Numbered from the stretch's first letter, positions 23,731 to 36,550 are shown. The stretch is 64,000 bases of DNA from Mytilus galloprovincialis (GCF_965363235.1 NC_134849.1:55746122-55810121), one strand, 5' to 3'. The notes: generated by a model not told the origin, from the letters alone. A program made the numbers and translations.

Positions 23731-23835
23731 AGAAATCCAAACGAGTACAAAGTTGAAGAGGACCCAAAAATTCCAAAAAGTTGTGCCAAATAAGACTAAG
23801 TAATCTATGACAAGAAAGAAAGTACTTGTTATTAA

Positions 23836-23957
23836 ATTTATATTCTTGTAAACATTAAATTTATATTCTTGTAAACATTAAATTTATATTCTTGTAAACA
23901 TTAAATTTATATTTTATAAACATTAAATTTATATTCTTGTAAACATTAAATTTATAA
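23836..23957 (+). repeat. 23-bp tandem repeat, about five units
   Basis: AT-rich unit with core ATATTCTTGTAAACATTAAA; one unit is shorter. Near-identical units suggest recent expansion. Confidence 0.85.
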
Positions 23958-24654
23958 AAATGACCATGCTATTGATATTCATGTCAACACCGAAGTGTTT
24001 TCTACTAGGTTGGTTATTTCCTAGGGGACGAAACGTCCACCAGCAGTGCTGTAAATATTTATCAAAGGTAGGCTTATACATGTTATATGGTTACGGTTAT
24101 ATTTTTGGTGGACGGCTTACCAACTGGTAATTTGGATGCGTCATAATATATATAGCATTCTATGTAACGATTTTAAAAGCGTACAATAAACAATATTCTA
24201 TATGAATGGAAATCTAACCAATTATTAATTATTAATTACGTTATTTTAATTTGGGATTAGGAACAATGAAAATACCTTTTAGATTTTGAAACTGCGAATA
24301 TTTCATAATTACTAAGCCTAACCTAAAGTGAAATGTATCATGTCATGTCCAATCATGATAATAATTTCATTTTCTTTTCTTTCTTTTCCGTTATCGGCAA
24401 AAACCAATTTACCAACAAATGAATACAAAGCACTCCATTAGCTTAAAAAGGAAGAGACTTACGTAAGTTAACATTCTCAAGTGTCAGTTTTACTGATGGT
24501 CAAACAGATTGTTCTTTTAGTATCCATAATTGATTTTTTGCTTGAAAATTGAAAAGATCGCAAAGCAGGCAAAACCTAGTATAGTGCGACAACAAGAAAT
24601 ATGTCGTTCTTTCATGGTTTAAAGAGTTTATTTCCAAAGAACGTATCTGTAAAA

Positions 24655-24834
24655 CACGTATTCCACGTGAAGATAAAACACGTATTATAAATCACATATT
24701 TCAAGCGAGTATAAAATATGTTTTCCAAGCCAGAATAAACAAGTATTCCGCGCGAGAATAAATTGAGTATTTCAAGTGAGAATAAAACACGTATTTCACG
24801 CGAGAATAAATCACGTATTTCAAGCGAGAATAAA
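24655..24834 (-). repeat. 24-bp tandem repeat, about eight units
   Basis: Units around CACGTATTTCAAGCGAGAAT, most exactly 24 bp. The length keeps minus-strand frames open and yields an octapeptide pattern (Y-S-R-L-K-Y-V-I). A 143-codon frame (24612-25043) results but has no other coding support. Confidence 0.8.
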
Positions 24835-24934
24835 AAAATGCATTCGACGCAAGGGTGGATCTGGACGAAAAAAAATGTATGATTTTCAATTTTATATGTT
24901 TTGGAGTTCAGTGTGACGTCCATATTACACATTT

Positions 24935-25060
24935 TGTTTAGAGGCCAACTGAAGCCCACTCCAGGTGCGGAATTTTCTCTGTGTGTGAAGACCATTGGTG
25001 ACGGCTGTTTTTCTGCACTTTGGTAGGGTTGTCTGTGACACATTCCCCATTTATATTCTC
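24935..25060 (+). repeat. Interspersed repeat, family C copy 1
   Basis: GAGGCCAACTGAAGCCCACT ... GTGAAGACCATTGGTGACGG ... GTCTGTGACACATTCCCCAT. Similar to 36551-36672 and, partially, 33896-34000. Confidence 0.6.
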
Positions 25061-25365
25061 AAAATTATCTATTTATTACGGACAATATATAAAACGCGTC
25101 AATGTCATATCTAGAATGAATAGCGAAAGGTATAAACAAAACTTGATGAACTATAATTTTAAATAATAATCCCGGCAAATGTAAAAATTTAAATGCATTT
25201 TAACATTTTTTCTCCAATGCTATAATTGTTGCTGATTATTGATAGTAAAACATAATTTGTAGTATGAAGAAGTGGAGGTGATGAATACATGTATACATAT
25301 ATCACAGCAACACGGTTTTTCAACAACAAAAGTATCACAAAACACATGAAAACAGACATGTCTTA

Positions 25366-25515
25366 TCGGGGCCTTTTATAGCTGACTATGCGGTATGGGC
25401 TTTGCTCATTGTTGAAGCCGTACGGTGACCTATAGTTGTTAATGTCTGTTTCATTTTGGTCTTTTGTGGATAGTTGTCTCATTGGCAATCATACCACATC
25501 TTTTTTTTATACATC
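25366..25515 (+). repeat. SINE-like repeat, family A copy 4 (3' part)
   Basis: GGGGCCTTTTATAGCTGACT through GTACGGTGACCTATAGTTG to GTCTCATTGGCAATCATACC, followed by a T-rich tail. Confidence 0.7.
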
Positions 25516-25519
25516 AATA

Positions 25520-26540
25520 AGATTTATTTTTTAATGGCACTGGTCTTCGCTGTTGTCAAATAATTAGTATACGAGCTTTCCACATTGATTAATTGAAGAA
25601 CTCCAAATAAAAAAAAATGAAAAATTTGGTATGGTTTCGGATTAGCAAATGAGCAAAACCCGGCATGATATAAAGCAAACTATTAAGGGCCCCGGTATGA
25701 CAATGATTTACTATTCAAACGAGAGGACTGGTTTATACACCAAACAATAAAGGAAAACCAAATAAAGCAACAAACGACAATCTGAATATCGCATGAAGCT
25801 GTATGTAATTTTTACTACAATCGCAATGAATAATCTCGTATTTTTACACCCCGCCCCCATCGCCCACCCCATTGTCGAAAAGAATTTTTTTATTATAGTA
25901 ATCAAAATGTCCTTAATTGATACATACTCTCGCAAGGGTTTCTATCTATCTTTGTTTATAAATACTGTAAAATTTCCCCGATAGATTTAAATTAACTAAC
26001 CTTAATTTGATTTCAGCTCCCTTGATCCATTTCAATCAAATGCCTACCAACTGACATTCCATAATAAGAATCAAAGATACCAAATTGCTATCATAGCATA
26101 TCTGCAATGTGACATAAAATGTATCTGCTCTGCAATTGTTCAGGAATCCGCTTACAGAGATTATACGAAATCAATATACACTGTCGATTTTCCCGCTTTC
26201 TTGAATAAAAACAGTGGTAACAGACGGTTGATGTTTACAATATATAAATAGAATGTCAATTTCAAATAGTGCATGAATATTACTTTACATTATCGATTTT
26301 ATCTACAGTGTCAATATTTATGCATAGAAAACTGTCGTAGCGCATTCACAATGACTTGCATCCTTTGTGTTCCCTTGGTAATGCGTTCATTACCATATAA
26401 GATTGTTAATCATTATTAGAAAAGTGTATTGCGTATGAAATGACAAAGACATATAAAATCAAAGCAGAAACTGTTCCTTAACAGAAAATCTATATAAAAA
26501 CTAAGCTTGACTTTGCTCGAGACTGGTAAGCACTTTATTG
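25520..26540. other. Gene-free stretch
   Basis: No convincing exon or complete repeat seen; short frames here show no protein family. Confidence 0.35.
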
Positions 26541-26544
26541 AATA

Positions 26545-26738
26545 CTGTGGGTTCATTTATTTTTATGGATACCAATTAACGACGATTGAAGAAAACTTGC
26601 ATATTCGTTGGTTTTAGCAAAGTCTACATATGATACATTCCTTTAGAAATTTTTTTATTCGTTAAACATTTAAATTCGTGGTTCCCTTGTACCCACAAAA
26701 ATCCATAAAAATAGTATCCAACTAATATCAATGAATCC
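26545..26738. mobile_element. MITE with GTGGATTCATT-type ends
   Basis: Ends ACTGTGGGTTCATTTATTTT and CAATGAATCCACAGTATT are inverted; interior contains the family's GCAAAGTCT and AACATTTAAATTCGTGGTT. Confidence 0.65.
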
Positions 26739-26752
26739 ACAGTATTGTCATC

Positions 26753-26822
26753 TTCGCTAGACAAGGGTTATGATCCACTCCCGCTCTCTCCACGGAGTGG
26801 ATCGTAATCCTTGGCTAGCGAA
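26753..26822. repeat. Compact 70-nt hairpin
   Basis: Arms 26753-26781 and 26794-26822 pair at 26 of 29 positions around a 12-nt loop (CGCTCTCTCCAC). Arms begin TTCGCTAG and end CTAGCGAA. Size resembles a miRNA precursor, but it may equally be a tiny foldback MITE. Confidence 0.75.
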
Positions 26823-27057
26823 CATGCAGTATTGTAAAGTGGTAGCAAAAACCACTATAGACATGCACCATGTATATATTTTATCAAAACTACCAGTAGA
26901 AAAAGATAAAAATACATCTTGGGCTTGGCCGAAAAAGAAAACAAAATATACAAAATATTTAGCAGCATGTACTCAAAAAAACACCGGAGATCCCCTCAAC
27001 TGATCCAGAATAAGGATAGGCAGTTCCTGTCCTTCATTACTGACACAAGGCTGTTAA

Positions 27058-28060
27058 GCTGGGGTCACACATTCACGATTTTTACTGCCGTCCTTGACAG
27101 TACCATTCCCGATTAAAAATTGTAAAAATCTGATCAAGATCCTGTGAATCGTGGATGGAAATTCAAACTTTAATTGAAATTTGTAAAACAAATAATTTAA
27201 TCACGACAACAATCAGATATTGTTCAGGAAGCGTCGATATTCAACTGTTTCCAAGCGAATTTATCCCGATAATCCCGTTCTCAATCCGCTTCTAATCCAA
27301 TTTGTATATTTCGCCTGGTAAAATTCGACCGAGTCTGTCACGACTGCGTCCCGATTCTACCGAATTTAATCCGACAGATATCAGACAGTGACCTGACAAT
27401 AAACCGACGCTGACGGAAGTTATCCGTTCGAAAACTGTCGGCATACTCGGGATGATCAGGTGCTGTATGAACGTAATCCTATCAAGGTCCGCTCTATCGC
27501 ATTACAAACGGCTTTGCCTGGTCTCAGTCGTATTGTATTCTGTTATTATCGGGACTCTAACGTGGGTATCATTGATCATTGATTGACGAATTTCGTATTA
27601 ATAACAGGACTGTTCCGGAACGGTTTCGGCAAAAACGGTTCGCAATCGACAAAATCTGAATGCAATCTGGACTCAATCGGCAGAATAACAGCAATGAAAA
27701 ATTTCTCCAGATCATTTCCGTTCCACAGGACACCGTCCAGAAAACACTGAACATTGTTAGGATTTTGATCCGATACAGCAGAATCTGTCACGACATAGGC
27801 ACAATTGTAATCCGACTAGACAAAATCGGCTGAGTTTCCTCGAATGTTACGGCACGCACCTTACTGTCGGGGTGCTTCGCCGAACTATTCGGACCCTTCC
27901 CGACCCGTGGGAATCTGTTACGAACTTAAACGACTGCGGTCAGACAATGTTAGAACATTCCAGATAATTGAGGATAGTAATCCGACTTTTTCACTTTTAG
28001 TGTCGTATCGCTGTCTGATCTGAAACGGTAGCAATAATCGGCAATGTGTGAATCCCGCAT
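27058..28060. mobile_element. GC-richer inverted-repeat element, about 1 kb
   Basis: Left GGGGTCACACATTCACGATT is inverted against right AATCGGCAATGTGTGAATCC. The interior differs in base composition from its surroundings (many CCGAC, TCCGA and CGGAT motifs) and has no long frame. Family unknown. Confidence 0.55.
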
Positions 28061-28127
28061 TACACACTTAAAATTAGATAGTTGAAGTCGCAAACGTATT
28101 GATTTTTTTTAGTAAAAATGACAAACT

Positions 28128-31100
28128 ATGTATCAGATGGCGAAAGTACAAGAAATTGATAGTCATCTTCTAACTATCAGATAGTGGTAGTCACAAACTT
28201 AGTACCAGATAGTGGTCGTCACATATTTAGTATAAGATAGTGGTTAAGCCACAAACTTAGTATCAGATAGTGGTAGTCACTAACTTAGTATCAGATAGTG
28301 GTAGTCACAAACTTAGTATCAGATAGGGGTAGTCACAATATCAGATAGGGGTAGTCACAAACTTAGTATCAGATAGGGGTAGTCACAAATTTAGTATCAG
28401 ATAGTGGTCATCACAAACTGAGTATAAGATAGTGGTCGTCACATACTTATTATAAGATAGAGGTAGTCACAAACTTAGTATCAGATAGTGGTAGTCACAA
28501 ACTTAGTATCAAATAGTGGTAGTCACAAACTAAGTATAAGATAGAGGTCGTCACAAACTAAGTATCAGATAGAGGTAGTCACAAACTTAGTATCAGATAG
28601 TGGTAGTCACAAACTTAGTATCAGATAGTGGTAGTCACAAACTTAGTATCAGATAGTGCATACTTAGTATAAGATAGTGGTAGTCACAAACTGAGTATCA
28701 GATAGAGGTAGTCACAAACTTAGTATCAGATAGTGGTAGTAACAAACTTAGTATCAGATAGTGGTAGTCACAAACTAAGTATAAGATAGTGGTCGTCACA
28801 AACTAAGTATCAGATAGTAGTAGTCACAAATTTAGTATCAGACAGTAGTAGTCACAAACTAAGTATAAGATAGAGGTAGTCACAAACTAAGTATCAGATA
28901 GTGGTAATCACAAATTTAGTATCAAATAGTGGTAGTCACAAACTTAGTATCAGATAGTGGAAGTCATAAACTAAGTATCAGATAGAGGCAGTCACAAACT
29001 TAGTATCAGATAGTGGAAGTCACACACTTAGTATCAGATAGTGGTAGTCACAAACTAAGTATCAGATAGAGGTGGTCACAAACTTAGTATCAGATAGTGG
29101 TAGTCACAAACTTAGTATCAGATGGTGGTTGTCATTAACTTGGTATCAAATGGTGGTAGTCACAGACTTAGTATCAGATGGTGGTAGTCACAAACTTGGT
29201 ATCAGATGGTGGTACTCATAAACTAAGTATCAGATAGGGGTAGTCACAAACTTAGTATCAGATAATGGTAGTCACAAACTAAGTATCAGATATAGGTAGT
29301 CACAAACTTAGTATCAGATAGAGGTAGTCACAGACTAAGCATCATATAGAGGTAGTCACAAAGTTAGTATCAGATAATGGTAGTCACAAAGTTAGTATCT
29401 GATAAAAGCAGTCACAAACTAAGTATCAGATAGTGGTAATCACAAACTTAGTATCAAATAGAGGTAGTCACAAACTTAGTATAGTGGTAGTCACAAACTT
29501 AGTTTCAGATAGAGTCAGTCACAAACTAAGTATCAGATAGTCGTAATCACAAATTTAGTATCAAATAGAGGTAGTCACAAACTTAGTATCAGATAGTGGA
29601 AGTCACAAACTAAGTATCAGATAGAGGCAGTAACAAAATTAGTATCAAATAGAGGTAGTCACAAACTTAGTGTAAGATAGTGGTAGTCACAAACTAAGTA
29701 TCAGATAGAGGTGGTCACAAACTTAGTATCAGATAGTGGTTGTCACAAACTTAATATCAGATAGTCGTAGTAATAAACTTAGTTTTGGATAGAGGTAGTC
29801 ACAAACTTAGTTTTGGATAGAGGTAGTCACAAACTTAGTATCAGATAGAGGTAGTCACAAACTTAGTATCAGATAGAGGGAGTCACAAATTAAGTATAAA
29901 ATAGAGGCTGTGACAAACTTAGTTTTTGATAGAGCTATGACAAACTTAGTATCAGATAAAGGTAGTCACAAACTTAGTATCAGATAGTGATAGTCATAAA
30001 CTTAGTATCAGATAGTCGTAGTAATAAACTTAGTTTCAGATAGAGGTAGTCACAAACTAAGTATCAGATAGAGGTAGTCACAAACTTAGTATCAGATAGA
30101 GGTAGTCACAGACTGAGCATCATATAGAGGTTGTCACAAACTTAGTCATGTTAGTATCAGATAGTGGTAGTCACAAACTTAGTTTCAGATAGAGTTAGTC
30201 ACAAACTAAGTATCAGATAGTGGTAGTCACAAATTTAGTATCAAATAGTGGTAGTCACAAACTTAGTATCAGATAGTGGAAGTCATAAACTAGGTATCAG
30301 ATAGAGGCAGTCAAAAAATCAGTATCAAATAGAGGTAGTCACAAACTTAGTATCAGATAGTGGTAGTCACAAACTGAGTATCAGATAGAGGTGGTCACAA
30401 ACTTAGTATCAGATAGTGGTAGTCACAAACTTAGTATCAGATAGTGGTAGTCACAAACTAAGTATCAGATAGTGGTAGTCACAAACTTAGTATCAGATGG
30501 TGGTTGTCACAAACTTGGTAGCAGATGGTGTTAGTCACAAACTTAGTATCAGATGGTGGTTGTCACAAACTTAGTATCAAATGGTGGTAGTCATGAACTA
30601 AGTATCAAATAGTGGTAGTCACAAACTTAGTACCAGATAGTGGTAGTCACAAACTTAGTATCAGATAGTGGTAGTCACAAACTTAGTATCAGATAGTGGT
30701 AGTCACAAACTTAGTAACAGATAATGGTAGTCACAAACTTAGAATCAGATGGTGGTTGTCATCAAATTGGTATCAAATGGTGGTAGTCACAGACTTAGTA
30801 TCAGATGGTGGTTGTCACAAACTTGGTATCAGATGGTGGTACTCATAAACTAAGTATCAGATAGGGGTAGTCACAAACTTAGTATCAGATAGTGGTAGTC
30901 ACAAACTAAGTATCAGATATAGGTAGTCACAAACTTAGTATCAGATAGAGGTAGTCACAGACTAAGCATCATATAGAGGTAGTCACAAACTTAGTTTCAG
31001 ATAATGGTAGTCACAAACTTAGTGTCTGATAAAGGCAGTCACAAACTAAGTATCAGATAGTGGTAATCACAAACTAAGTATCAAATAGAGGTAGTCACAA

Positions 31101-31892
31101 ACTTAGTTTCAGATGGTGGAAATCACAAACTAAGTATCAGATAGAGGTAGTCACAAACTTAGTATCAAATAGAGGTAGTCACAAACTTAGTATAGTGGTA
31201 GTCACAAACTTAGTATCAAATAGAGATAGTCACAAACTAAGTATCAGATAGAGGTGGTCAAAAACTTAGTATCAGATAGTGGTAGTCACAAACTTAGTAT
31301 CAGATAGTGGTAGTCACAAACTAAGTATCAGATAGTGGTAGTCACAAACTTAGTATCAGATAGTGGTAGTCACAAACTTAGTAACAGATAATAGTAGTCA
31401 CAAACTTAGTATCAGATGGTGGTTGTCACAAACTTGGATCGGATGGTGGTAGTCACAAACTTAGTATCAGATGGTGGTTGTCACAAACTTGGTATTAGAT
31501 GGTGGTAGTCATAAACTTAGTATCAGATAGGGGTAGTCACAAACTTAGTATCAGATAGTGGTAGTCACAAACTTAGTATCAGATAGAGGTAGTCACAAAC
31601 TTAGTATCAGATAGTGGTAGTCACAAACTTAGTTTTAGATAATGGTAGTCACAACTTAGTATTAGATAGTGGTAGTCACAAACTTAGTATCAGAAAGTGG
31701 TAGTCATAAACTTAGTATCAGATAATGGTAGTCACAAACTTAGTATAAAATAATGGTAGTCACAAACTTAGTATAAAATAGTGATAGTCACGTGCAAGCT
31801 TAGTATCAGATGGTGATAGTCACAAACCAAGTATTAGATTGAGGTAGTCACAAACTTAGTATTAGATAGTGGTAGTCACAAACTCAGTATAA
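28128..31892 (+). repeat. 28-bp satellite array, about 130 units
   Basis: Unit reads TAGTGGTAGTCACAAACTTA followed by GTATCAGA. Variants (AGTGG/AGAGG/AGGGG; CTTAG/CTAAG; ATAG/ATGG) recur in blocks, for example the ATGGTGGTTGTC block near 29100, 30480 and 30750, so longer segments have been copied. No long frame. Confidence 0.95.
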
Positions 31893-32582
31893 AAGAGGGA
31901 CGAAAGATACCAAAGTGACAGTCAAACTCATAATTCTAAAGCAAACTGACAACACCATGGCTAAAATTGAAAGACAAACAAACAACAGCACACATGACAC
32001 AACATAGAAAACTAAAGAATAAACAACAAGAACACCACCAAAAAACGTCGTGTTGCTAATGTGATAACAAATCCGGTAAATAGTCTAATTCGGTAGGTCA
32101 CATTCATGAAAGGGAAGGAGATTGTAGTTACGATGTAAGGAACCTATCCGATATCATTTGTGAAACGGTTATTCCATAACGGTCAACCAACTCGTTATGC
32201 GTCCGTAAAATTTACGAAGGGATGGTTTCAACTTCACCATTTGGAACTCTTGGTTTAATAGCTTCCTTGTGAGCAGCAACCCTCTACCAAGAAAATCATG
32301 ATAGGAAATGCAATCACGGGAATATTGTGTCAATTTCTAGATGTAAGTCAAGATATGAGGCCGACTTAACTGTATCTGTAGTATCCTTTATCTCTAGCTC
32401 GATGGGATAAATGCATTCCAAATTTTGAATTATTTAGTGAAAGAACATCCTCTATATAGCGGAAAGTAGAGTTAAAGGATATTGCTAACTTCTTATCTTT
32501 CTTCCTAAGAAGTTCCTGCATGAAGTCAGCCTCATAATAATAAAGAAACAAGTCGGCAAGTAGAGTCGGCAAGTCGGTAAGT
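31893..32582 (-). mobile_element. Retroelement fragment with reverse transcriptase remnant, inserted in the satellite
   Basis: A minus-strand frame at 32366-32572 contains ADLFLYYYEADF and FRYIEDVLSLNNSKFG, which resemble the palm region of a reverse transcriptase class common in marine invertebrates, possibly Penelope-like. The remaining sequence matches a repeat I recognise from mussel DNA. It is an incomplete fossil; the 28-bp satellite resumes on its far side. Confidence 0.65.
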
Positions 32583-32703
32583 TAGTTATAGTCACAAACT
32601 TAGTATCAGATAGTGGTAGTCACAAACTTAGTATCAGATAGTGATAGTCACATACTTAGTATCAGATAGTGGTTGTCACAAACTTAGTATCAGATAGAGG
32701 TAG
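32583..32703 (+). repeat. 28-bp satellite, distal part, about four units
   Basis: Continues the array interrupted at 31892. Confidence 0.9.
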
Positions 32704-32757
32704 TTCCTATGTTTACACAGTTGCAGCTGCTGAATTCCAATTTCTATCATATAAACC

Positions 32758-33460
32758 GGAGTTTTGCATTTGCGCCGATGTTTTCTTTCATTTGCGCCGA
32801 TTTTATTTACAGGTAAATTACAAGTGAATGTTATTTTTAATTTATTATTATTGACCTCTTCCGTTAGCCAGTTGTACAAATGATATGAATTGTGAATCAT
32901 GATATTTATATGACTGTTGTCCTCTGCTCACCACGGGGAGGTGGAAATAGGATGTCGAGCAGGTTAAGTCAATTTAAACGCACTATGTTCACACACCTTA
33001 AAATCAAGAAGTAAAAACCTAAGATAAAAGCACTCTGTTTATACTAAAATCACGAAGTAAAAATCTATTTACAACATTAAAATCCATAAAAACGGAATAC
33101 ATTAAAATCATAAATCTGTTCTTGCCGAGTACTTATGGGCAACACATCTGATACATTCCTTTTTTGTGATAACGTCTCTTGTATATATTTGTCGTTATTG
33201 TCAATAACAAAGTCCATCTGTTCTTTCTCTGGCTTAAGTACTGATGTGGGCATTTCTAGAGTTTGCATTTTAACATACATAACTTAAACATAAGTAAACA
33301 ACGTTTATAACCAAATTTTACCGATATACCTTCCGAGGTATAGTACATGTAGAAGCATTTACTCACCTGTGTTAAACTGAAAATGCAATTAGGACCAAAT
33401 ATAAAATCGGCGCAAATGAAAGAATTACAATTTTAAAAATCGGCGCAAATGTCATACGCC
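32758..33460. mobile_element. Mutator-like non-autonomous element with 10-bp target duplication
   Basis: Exact direct repeats CATATAAACC at 32748-32757 and 33461-33470 bracket the element. Inverted ends GGAGTTTTGCATTTGCGCCG and GGCGTATGACATTTGCGCCG (outer strand reading). CATTTGCGCCGAT occurs twice at each end (32767, 32789; inverted at 33406, 33439). A 9-11-bp duplication suggests Mutator-like; no transposase present. Confidence 0.8.
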
Positions 33461-33895
33461 CATATAAACCTTTTATATCTGTTTGGTATTCTCACCTAAT
33501 TATGGCACTAAAACCAATCTTTTTCTAGCATTTTTTTTATTTTATTTGAATTCTTCACTATATGTACTCTGTTAATTTGTTTAACAAACATTGTTTTCAG
33601 CAGCTACTGTTTTCGCAATAACATGGGGAAAATGTTCTATTTAACTAAGTGCTTTGTTGGATTTACTTGTATCAGAAACACTCAAATCTTAACATTTGAA
33701 AGTCAAGGATGTAAAAATACATAGAGTTATTAGGCGATTATAGGATTTACTTTGAAAACACCGTGGTTTCACAAACCACTGTGAAACTGCACCTTTTTTG
33801 GGGAGATATATAATATTCATAGATATTTTGTTTTGTTTAGATACTAGTTCCCAGAGACACAACTTTACCGGTAAATATACACATCAACAGAATAC

Positions 33896-34000
33896 CCATT
33901 AGTGGCCTTCCGCTGTCGTCTGCTCTTTGGTCAGGGTGTTGTTTATTTGACACATTTCCCATTTCCCATTTCCATTTCCATTCTCAATTTCAATTCTAAA
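33896..34000 (+). repeat. Family C partial copy
   Basis: TTAGTGGCCTTCCGCTGTCG ... GACACATTTCCCATTTCC, the right half of the family seen at 24935 and 36551. Confidence 0.5.
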
Positions 34001-34530
34001 TTTCATAGCATTCAAAATTGAAGTCTGTGGAAGACCTATAGTAAAAGTGGTACAGTTTTAGTCATAAAGGGAGTTCCTATGGGAAACTGCATTGTCTAAA
34101 TTAATATTTACATTTGATTGATTGACCTTTTGTGTTTTAACGCCACTATTAAGCATCACATTTAGGCTATTTCTTGGCAGCCATTTTTTATTTACAGATT
34201 TGCAACCTTTAACCACAAAAGTAAAAAAGAATAAGGAAATTTATGTCAGGTTTACTCTGAGCAAAGAATTTTGAATCTTAGTGTCTTATCAATTTACAAC
34301 TGGCCTGTATTCTTTTTAACTTTGCAGTAAAAGATTATCACAAAAGAATGCAATTCTTGTCTTTGAAAATAAATGTGACTTGAAGATTTAATTACAAAGT
34401 TTATTTACATTTTAATTCTTTATAAAAATGACATTCCATCACATAAATATGTACATAATTACATATATCATGCCACCATACAATAATTATAAACACAATA
34501 CACAACTTCTACTTATTGTGTAAACATAAC

Positions 34531-34832
34531 AAACATGTACAATCATGATTATAGGTTCAAAGGAAAAACAAACATGTACATTCATGTTCTATAGGTTCTA
34601 TTGAAAAACAAGCATGTATGCTCATAATGAGTCATGTTTATAGGTTCAAAGGAAAAACAAACATGTATGCTCATATTTATAGGTTCAAAGAAATTACAAA
34701 CATGTACGCTCATGTTTATAGGTTCAAATGGAAAATAAACATGTATGCTCATGTTAATAGGTTCAAAGGAAAAAACAAATTTGTACGTTTATGTTTATAG
34801 GTTCAAAAGATAAACAAACTTGTACACTCATG
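34531..34832 (+). repeat. 39-bp tandem repeat, about seven units
   Basis: Units contain AAACATGTACGCTCATGTTT and ATAGGTTCAAAGGAAAAAC. Divisible by 3, so a 60-codon frame with repeating M-Y-A-H-V-Y-R-F-K stays open; not called as a gene. Confidence 0.85.
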
Positions 34833-34953
34833 AATGTGTATGTGTTTTAAAGGAAAGAGGTGTAGAAGATGGCATGATAACAGCACTTGTTGGCCACTTA
34901 ATTACAAAATCAAAAAGTATTGTAAATCTATAAACAAACAAAAACATCCATCA

Positions 34954-35942
34954 GGCCAGGGTTTTTTAATTTGTTGGTTTACGGATTTTCCCCATGAAAA
35001 AGTCGGGTCGGTCGGTCGGGAAAAAAAAGAAAAAAAATATCTTTCAAGACAGAAAAATATGCAAATAAATATATATTTCACCTTTCTGACAATATGTTTG
35101 TTATGCTATTTTGTCATCATTTCTTAGATTTTAGTTAGATGCAATTGTATTGCTCAGCTGTCATAAACATCGCATGACATTCTAATAATTTTCCGTACAA
35201 AAAGGGGGGGATGCACGGAAAAGACGAAATTAAACAAGAAAAACAGATTCGCGTAGCTCTTTATCAACTGCAGAAAACTTGTTGAAGTATGATCTTCAAG
35301 CATGAAAACTGATAAAGAAAAAAAATGTAAAAACGTCGTACGAAAATAAGTTTCAACACACGTGTCAAAAACGAAATAGACTCGTCCACTGGAAAAACGA
35401 GAATATCGGGTTAATCTGTTGTCATGCATTCCCGTTTTTTTATCCAAATGGACGATATTTTTTTATTATCTATAAAACAAGAAAATTCAAAATGATTATT
35501 TAATATTCAGTACTTTAACTTGATATCTTCCACCTGTGTACATTTGGACAAGTCTATTTCTATCAGATGATGCATCTTACGGACTGATTACAAATACGGG
35601 AAACAAACTCATTGTGTAGTTGGTTTTAAACACAGGTTTCGTTTCGCAAAATTATATGCGCAAACGACATTTCAAGGTCATTTATAATTGATTTGTCAAT
35701 TTTTAGAAACGTAAACTGGAAGTTTTATTTTTTCACTACAGAAAGTGTTATCAATTTTGTTAGTGATTAAAGCATTTCATTTCATAAAAAAAAAAAAGAT
35801 TGTTTAATTATTTTCCAGGGATAATGCATTTGTTCAGGTCGGCGGGAATAAAAAAGCATGAAAGTCAATTTTATTTTTATTCTGGAAATCGGCAAAATCC
35901 GGTCGGCGGATCCGTAAACCAACAAATTAAAAAATTCTGGCC
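34954..35942. mobile_element. Inverted-repeat element, about 1 kb, TCA target duplication
   Basis: Ends GGCCAGGGTTTTTTAATTTG and its inverted counterpart CAAATTAAAAAATTCTGGCC, plus GTTGGTTTACGGAT and GTCGG runs on both sides. TCA flanks both ends (34951-34953, 35943-35945). No transposase frame. Confidence 0.65.
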
Positions 35943-36550
35943 TCAGATATTCACAAGGCTTTTCATACATCTGTAGTTGTTTATTTTAATTTATCCTGAT
36001 AGATTTAAATCAGGGCTTCAAACTTTTGGTACTTTATTTTGACTTATGCCCTTTCTATTGGAATTATCAGAAATTTATTTTTGTAATGCTCTAAATTTAT
36101 TGCTGCATTAATATAGGATAAGATGGAAGTTTACCATATTCACAACTAAATATTTGTGTTACTTTTCGGGTTGTTTCCTGAAGTAGCATTGATTGGAATT
36201 TCCTAAGGTAAAAATAGTTGGAATTAACTTTATCGCTTTATAATTAGTGGACCAAATTGCATCTGTTTTTTTGGCATTCTTGATAAAAAAATTTCTACCT
36301 TTTAGATGATAATTACTTGTTATGAGTTATGTTAGCTCTTTAAAATAAAACATTACAATGTTTATTTAGACTTGCTCTCAAGAAACCTGTTCAACAATTC
36401 TTCATTAGAAGTTCATAGTCAAAGGCTTTACAAAAATGAAACTTTGGGTCTTAATGATGCTGCAGTTACTAAAATGGAACTTTGATGCTTGACAAAAAGT
36501 TATATAGGTTTATTATCCATTATTACTGTACCAGTATACATATTTTTAGG

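Noticed and set aside
24612-25043. 143-codon minus-strand frame
   Set aside because: Frame length comes from a 24-bp tandem repeat; the flanking part has no recognisable domain.
28128-31892. Regular 28-bp repeats that look CRISPR-sized
   Set aside because: Units are contiguous with no spacers, diverged, and the DNA is animal; it is a satellite.
33077-33280. 67-codon minus frame inside the Mutator-like element
   Set aside because: No similarity to a transposase that I can see; length is within chance for AT-rich DNA.
34618-34800. 60-codon frame with repeated M-Y-A-H-V-Y-R-F-K
   Set aside because: 39-bp tandem repeat, divisible by three; no gene context.
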